16,623 bases of DNA from JBEBXQ01 sp040391535 (lineage in GTDB: Bacteria > Bacteroidota > Bacteroidia > Cytophagales > Spirosomataceae): the NCBI GenBank assembly GCA_040391535.1, contig JBEBXQ010000109.1, positions 1 to 16,623 on the forward strand, written 5' to 3'. Shown here one piece after another: positions 16,249 through 16,623 of this stretch. The notes beneath the pieces are model-generated. The model was not told the DNA's origin and ran no database searches. It saw only the letters and a list, made by a program, of their open reading frames with translations. Both the position numbers and the translations under genes were made by a program. Each line of letters starts with the position of its first letter. The stretch's first letter is position 1.

Positions 16249-16623
16249 GTTATTCTCAATATCTTCATTAGCGAATATAAATCCAGGTAATAGGGGTGCC
16301 AGCCAATATATCTTCGCAGGGGTGTATTATCTGTAGTATTTTCATCAGGGAATGCATATTAGAGGATATGGGCGTAGCCCTGATACCTTCGTAGAATTGT
16401 ATTATCTACAATATTTTCATCAGGGAATGCATATCGAGGATAGGGGCGTAGCCCTGATATCTTCGTAGAATGGTATAATCTGTAATATTTTCATCGGTGA
16501 ATGTATGTTCAGGTAATAGGGGCGCGAGCCCTGATACCCTCGTAGAATTGTATTATCTACAATATTTTTATCAGGGAATGCATATCGAGGATAGGGGCGC
16601 GAGCCCTGATATCTTCGTAGAAT
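16249..16623. repeat. Tandem array of ~75-bp structured repeats
   Basis: Five head-to-tail units run to the window edge: 16249-16323 (degenerate), 16324-16398, 16399-16472, 16473-16549 and 16550-16623 (possibly incomplete). The common pattern is GTATTATCT, then TTTTCATCAGGGAATGCAT, AGGATAGGGGC, GCCCTGATA and CTTCGTAGAAT. Units 2 and 4 (counting the degenerate unit as 0) are almost identical. Each well-preserved unit contains a short hairpin GGGC-loop-GCCC and a longer inverted pair ATCAGGG/CCCTGAT (for example 16419-16425 with 16452-16458). Some unit junctions also carry ATTGTA/TACAAT (for example around 16397-16412). There are no unique spacers between units, no neighbouring cas genes and no coding frame. 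The class is unknown; similar families of intergenic palindromic repeats occur in Bacteroidota genomes (general knowledge, not checked). Confidence 0.9.

Noticed and set aside
16142..16336. A 64-codon plus-strand frame after the PVC gene
   Set aside because: It starts inside the terminator hairpin and runs into the degenerate repeat; no homology and no translation signal.
16249..16623. CRISPR array
   Set aside because: Units are about 75 bp and directly abutting with no unique spacers, the copies differ from each other, and there are no cas genes in the window.
16249..16623. Integron attC array
   Set aside because: No cassette genes between units and no recognisable core GTTRRRY/RYYYAAC sites or integrase.

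Overview
This window looks like chromosomal DNA of a member of the Bacteroidota, most likely the Cytophagales side of the phylum (inference). The reasons are the protein families present (DUF6702, a HupE/UreJ protein beside an M1 peptidase, a Bacteroidota-style DnaE, a SGNH hydrolase paired with a PVC-type heme protein), the A/T-rich translation leaders that mostly lack a Shine-Dalgarno sequence, and promoter-like TTG/TANNTTT boxes. No transposase, integrase, phage gene, tRNA or rRNA was seen.

Layout. (1) 1-865: a glycine-rich DUF937-like protein closed by a strong terminator. (2) 954-4604: dnaE, the replicative DNA polymerase III alpha subunit, with an apparently intact PHP metal site. (3) 4763-5143: trxA (thioredoxin) and its terminator, converging on (4) 5142-6497 (minus): a CstB-like persulfide dioxygenase/rhodanese fusion. 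(5) 6641-7372: a TerC-family membrane protein, divergent from the CstB-like gene. (6) 7485-7970 (minus): a secreted DUF6702 protein, divergent from the two-gene unit HupE/UreJ (8072-8650) and M1 metallopeptidase (8664-11006), which ends in a terminator. (7) 11007-11321: a leader region with the terminator, an 11-bp inverted repeat and a possible 31-codon GTG-start small ORF. (8) 11322-16101: a tightly coupled pair (1-nt gap), an exported SGNH/GDSL-like protein and a 1186-residue PVC-type protein (beta-propeller, HEAT-like repeats, CxxCH cytochrome domain, C-terminal beta-rich region), closed by a terminator. (9) 16249-16623: a tandem array of ~75-bp structured repeats that decays toward the gene and runs off the window.

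Functionally, most of the window is housekeeping and redox/sulfur metabolism: replication, thiol reduction and persulfide detoxification. The second half is cell-envelope biology, with an exported peptidase, an exported SGNH protein and a periplasmic heme protein. The parts least explained by known families are the 3' repeat array, the degenerate active site of the SGNH protein that travels with the PVC-type cytochrome, and the small ORF in front of that pair. I did not find a clear new multi-gene defence or mobile system.
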